Assembly (NCBI GenBank): GCA_903881565.1
Contig: CAIRTR010000213.1
Span: 1-32,613, forward strand
Direction: 5' to 3'
Length of the DNA stretch: 32,613 bases
DNA from: Oligoflexia bacterium
GTDB taxonomy: Bacteria > Bdellovibrionota > UBA1018
Shown: one piece after another, positions 30,024 to 32,613 of the stretch
Position numbering within the stretch: the first letter of the stretch is position 1
How the letters are laid out: each line of letters begins with the position of its first letter
Program-made: the position numbers and the translations under genes
The notes under the pieces: model-generated
Databases searched by the model: none
What the model saw: only the letters and a program-made list of their open reading frames with translations
Told to the model about the DNA's origin: nothing

Positions 30024-31091
30024 CTAGGCGTGACCGCCAGCGGATCCTGGGTTATATTTGGGGTTATATTTTGGGTCGTAAGCTGGGGCGTGGGGTTGGA
30101 CGAATTCATGCCTTAGGAGTTCTCCTTGTCTTGGTTGTACCATTGGCCTCATCAGGATGGTATCCCCTTCGCGTCCTTCGATTCTCCAAAGTTCACTCAA
30201 AGTGCGTTTGCCCTTGGTGCGATCGGTCTGCAGTTGTGCGACCCATTGGACTCCCGCCGCCAAAAATTCGCGAATTACGCTTTGCGGCAAAGAGCCAGAA
30301 GACGCAAGCAGGCAAAGAAGTTCGATTCTTCGGAGGGCGTCTCTTGGGGAGTTTGCGTGCAAAGTGGCAAGGCCTCCTTGGTGGCCGGTATTGAGGATCT
30401 GCAAGAGGTCTAAGACTTCGGCTCCGCGACACTCACCTAAGACAATGCGGTCCGGGCGCATGCGCAGCGCTTGTTTGAGCAGTGATCGGAGGGTGACCTC
30501 CCCAAATCCGTCCGCATTGGGGGGACGACTCACAAGCGATAGAAAATGAGGGTGGGCAGGCGAGAGCTCGGGCGTGTCTTCAAGTGCGATGATCCGTTCA
30601 TTGGCGGGCACTCCTTCGAGTAAATCGTTGGCGAGCGTCGTTTTACCGCTCCCCGTGGGCCCCGACAGAATCACCGATTCGCCACGCTTTACGGCTTCTT
30701 TGAGCGTTTCAAAAAGGGGGGAGTCGCCCCAGCGGGATTCGGCAGTTTGTTTGGGGGTGGCGTCGTTCGAGTGTTGCCTGTTTTGCCTGGCCAATCGGCG
30801 CAAAGATACGATCAATCCTTGCGGCGAGATCGGTGGGAAAACGACGTGGATTCGATGTCCCGAGGGAAGCGTCGCATCGACAAAGGGGTTTTTGGCATCC
30901 CACGTTTTTCCTGCCGCTGAAATTTGGTGCAGGACCCAGTTGCGCATTTCAGGTTCGCTCCATAAATTCCCGAAGGGAGTAGCAGTCATGCCCCCGCCGT
31001 GGTCTGCGAATACTTCGGTGTGGCCATTTAGACAGAGGTCGGTGATATCGGGGCGGGACAATAATGTTTCAAGCCAAGTGGGGGTATTCAT
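30024..31091 (-). CDS. cpaF: CpaF/TadA-type secretion ATPase of a Tad pilus-like system (short form)
   Basis: The 355-residue protein is a VirB11-like ATPase. It has Walker A GPTGSGKT (144-151), the Asp box RIIALEDTPEL (166-175), Walker B DRIVLGECRG (214-223, Glu220) and the His box NTGHQGGLATLHANS (234-248), followed by RRIELLCLL. Arg-Arg-Leu (RRLARQNRQ, 98-106) fits the usual hinge between N-domain and ATPase. Typical CpaF proteins are about 450 residues, so the N-terminal part is shortened. The enzyme would power pilin assembly through the platform protein. It follows the secretin gene by 28 bases. The last residues, YDPKYNPKYNPGSAGG, include a 12-base tandem duplication. Confidence 0.9.
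   Translation of the reverse strand: MNTPTWLETLLSRPDITDLCLNGHTEVFADHGGGMTATPFGNLWSEPEMRNWVLHQISAAGKTWDAKNPFVDATLPSGHRIHVVFPPISPQGLIVSLRRLARQNRQHSNDATPKQTAESRWGDSPLFETLKEAVKRGESVILSGPTGSGKTTLANDLLEGVPANERIIALEDTPELSPAHPHFLSLVSRPPNADGFGEVTLRSLLKQALRMRPDRIVLGECRGAEVLDLLQILNTGHQGGLATLHANSPRDALRRIELLCLLASSGSLPQSVIREFLAAGVQWVAQLQTDRTKGKRTLSELWRIEGREGDTILMRPMVQPRQGELLRHEFVQPHAPAYDPKYNPKYNPGSAGGHA
30049..30072 (-). repeat. 12-bp tandem duplication near the 3' end of cpaF
   Basis: On the plus strand GGGTTATATTTG (30049-30060) is followed by GGGTTATATTTT (30061-30072), eleven of twelve bases equal. On the minus strand it encodes the N-P-K-Y/N-P-K-Y repeat of CpaF. In the alternative upstream reading frame of the membrane protein it gives Q-N-I-T/P-N-I-T. 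The unit is a multiple of three, so both frames survive. Confidence 0.75.
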
Positions 31092-31119
31092 TTGAGGTGC
31101 TCCTTATTTTAGTGCGTTG

Positions 31120-32613
31120 CTATTTAAGTACATTCCAAGGGTATTCGGGGTCCGCTTTGAGTTTCTCTTGATCCTCCGGGCTTACCCAATCGCGCGGGAT
31201 AGGAGTGGGGCCCTTAGGAATTGAGTCTTGAAGTCTCTCCATGCGTGCCGGAGGCGGCGCAAGACTGGGGAGCAGGATTGCAACGAGTTCGGATTTTTCG
31301 CTGAGATAATCTTCGGAGCCAAAAAGCATTCCTAGGATTGGGATTCGCCTGAGCCACGGCAGCCCACGTGCTTGCTCCCGCATCCCTTGTTGCAAGAGTC
31401 CGGAGAGCAGAAGCGGAACGCCGTAGCGCGCGTCGACTTGGGTCTTCATGCGATTGGCGGCAAGCCCCGGGATGTTATCGATTGTCGTCGAGGGATCAAG
31501 GTGACTGACCTCCGTAAAAATGTCGAGCCTCACGAGTTCGCCCGTAGAGTGGCTCACTTTAAGCTGCAATGTGAGGCCGTAATTTTTCCAGCTTACGTTA
31601 CTCCCAAATTTTGATTTGGTTTGAATCGGAATTTCTCCTCCTGCAAATAATTCGGCGTCTCCGGGTGCGCGCACCACGAGTTCGGGATTGGAGAGAATGC
31701 GGGCGGAGCCGTCTCCTTCAAGCGCCTGAATCGCAAGATCAAGGGCAAACAGATTCTTAAGTCCGCTCGTTGAAACGCGAAAGGCGCCTTCTTGGGAGCC
31801 AGGCCAATTGATTCCGAGTGCCGAGAATCGGGTGCGCTTGAGTTCGAGCAAAAATACCCTAAAATGCACGGTGGGGGCTTCGTCGGGGAGAGCGTCGATC
31901 ACGATTTTGGCCGGTGGGAAAACACTGTGGAGTTGTCGGATGAGCTCGCTGCGAGTTTGGGCGCGCTCGATGTGACCGCGCACCCAGAGGCTCTTGCCTT
32001 CGGTTTCGACACGGAGTCGGCTGGCGTATTTGTTTTTCTCGATCCAAGTTGCCAGCAGCGTTTTGCCTTTTTCCAGGAGTTTTGTTCCAAGCTCGGTTTG
32101 ATCGATAATCTCTTTAGAGAACTGCTCGGTGATGAACCCAATTTTGGCGCTCTCTTTGAGGCTTTGGATGGTGCCTCTTAATAGGACGCTTCTTCCGTTA
32201 AAAATGACCTCCGTTTCACTGAGATCCGAGAGCGCGCGCTCAAGCGGCGAGGAGACGGTGCCTGGGTTGATTTTTTCAACTCGGATTTTCCGATGTTCGG
32301 TCGATCCGTCCGATTTCCAGACCCAAAGATCGGTGATTCCGGGGCTCACGCCCTTCAGTAGAATGTGCTCGGCCGAGGATTTGAGTGAGCGCACGATGGG
32401 GCTGCCGAGCGTGAATTTTTGGACTCCAGCTTGCGCAAGTTTGATGAGGCGTTGTTCGCCTTGAGCGAGGACAAGGGGGGGCATCTCTTGAGTTTCCGGG
32501 GGTTCTGGGGTGTTTTCGGTGTCTTGGGAATCGTGAGAGTCTTGGGTTGCGGGCGGGGGGGCCGCAAGTAAGCTTAGTCCGGTGCTTAGGTAAAAGGTTG
32601 TGGCGAGTAGAAG
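31120..32613 (-). CDS. cpaC: CpaC/RcpA-type secretin of a Tad pilus-like system, 5' end outside window
   Basis: An ATG at 32484 exists, but the frame is open to the right edge and the upstream codons encode a signal-peptide-like stretch (LLLATTFYLSTGLSLLAA) and an acidic linker (QDSHDSQDTENTPEPPE), so the true start lies beyond 32613. An N0-like domain follows (VLAQGEQRLIKLAQAGVQKF, LLKGVSPGITDLWVW), then a BON-like region (KSLWVRGHIERAQTRSELIR), and the secretin core: ARILSNPELVVRAPGDAELF, AGGEIPIQ, KNYGLTLQLK, RMKTQVDARYGVPLLLSGLL, LPWLRRIPILGMLFGSED and SELVAILLP. These are the marks of a Tad secretin forming the outer-membrane channel. cpaF follows 28 bases later. Confidence 0.9.
   Translation of the reverse strand, partial: LLLATTFYLSTGLSLLAAPPPATQDSHDSQDTENTPEPPETQEMPPLVLAQGEQRLIKLAQAGVQKFTLGSPIVRSLKSSAEHILLKGVSPGITDLWVWKSDGSTEHRKIRVEKINPGTVSSPLERALSDLSETEVIFNGRSVLLRGTIQSLKESAKIGFITEQFSKEIIDQTELGTKLLEKGKTLLATWIEKNKYASRLRVETEGKSLWVRGHIERAQTRSELIRQLHSVFPPAKIVIDALPDEAPTVHFRVFLLELKRTRFSALGINWPGSQEGAFRVSTSGLKNLFALDLAIQALEGDGSARILSNPELVVRAPGDAELFAGGEIPIQTKSKFGSNVSWKNYGLTLQLKVSHSTGELVRLDIFTEVSHLDPSTTIDNIPGLAANRMKTQVDARYGVPLLLSGLLQQGMREQARGLPWLRRIPILGMLFGSEDYLSEKSELVAILLPSLAPPPARMERLQDSIPKGPTPIPRDWVSPEDQEKLKADPEYPWNVLK

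Overview
The window reads as chromosome of a Gram-negative, diderm bacterium of the broad deltaproteobacterial type, most plausibly Bdellovibrionota or a relative. This is inference from gene content: Tad-type secretin, CpaF ATPase and TadB/C-like membrane protein, a DUF4911 protein, a LysM/CpoB-like envelope pair, TatT-like TPR protein, many signal peptides and lipoboxes, and beta-barrel C-termini. Nothing in the window fixes a genus. I saw no tRNA, rRNA, CRISPR array or intact insertion sequence.

Layout. (1) 1-2080, plus strand: the 3' end of a SAM methyltransferase, a ChrA-type chromate transporter, and a second methyltransferase that is a pseudogene (in-frame stop plus internal deletion). 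(2) 2190-4546, minus strand: a translationally coupled pair, an unknown exported protein followed by a lipoprotein of the Phytophthora GP42 transglutaminase-elicitor type that carries a Pep-13-like motif. (3) 4749-18549, plus strand: a tightly packed run of twelve genes behind a good candidate promoter. It starts with three envelope proteins (TatT-like, outer-membrane barrel, lipoprotein), then RDD membrane protein, RluA-family pseudouridine synthase, a heterodimeric ABC exporter with one degenerate ATP site, an EpmA-like EF-P lysyl ligase, an NtrB/NtrC-type two-component pair whose regulator has lost the GAFTGA loop, a NudL-type CoA pyrophosphatase and a small barrel-like exported protein.

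(4) 18530-19345: a two-gene toxin-antitoxin-like cassette (PBECR2-like toxin, DUF2283-XRE fusion antitoxin) with a near-consensus promoter that gives an almost leaderless message. It is bracketed by an exact 25-bp direct repeat and sits at the junction of two convergent genes, both of which stay intact. (5) 19334-21072, minus: an exported caspase/gingipain-like (clan CD fold) protein coupled to a small exported protein. (6) 21073-22323: a decayed zone with an intact AbrB-type antitoxin, a PIN toxin broken by an internal deletion, and two unassigned open remnants. (7) 22324-27090, minus: an unknown exported protein, a SprT-like/DUF2786 metalloprotease-like protein, and a CpoB-like plus LysM envelope pair. 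(8) 27177-28674, plus: DUF4911 protein, TadB/C-like membrane protein and a doubtful short ORF. (9) 28572-32613, minus: CpaC-type secretin (its 5' end leaves the window), CpaF ATPase, a small membrane protein and a lipocalin-like protein.

The most interesting points are the precise repeat-flanked toxin-antitoxin insertion, the Pep-13-bearing lipoprotein, the regulator without GAFTGA, and the exported clan-CD-like pair.
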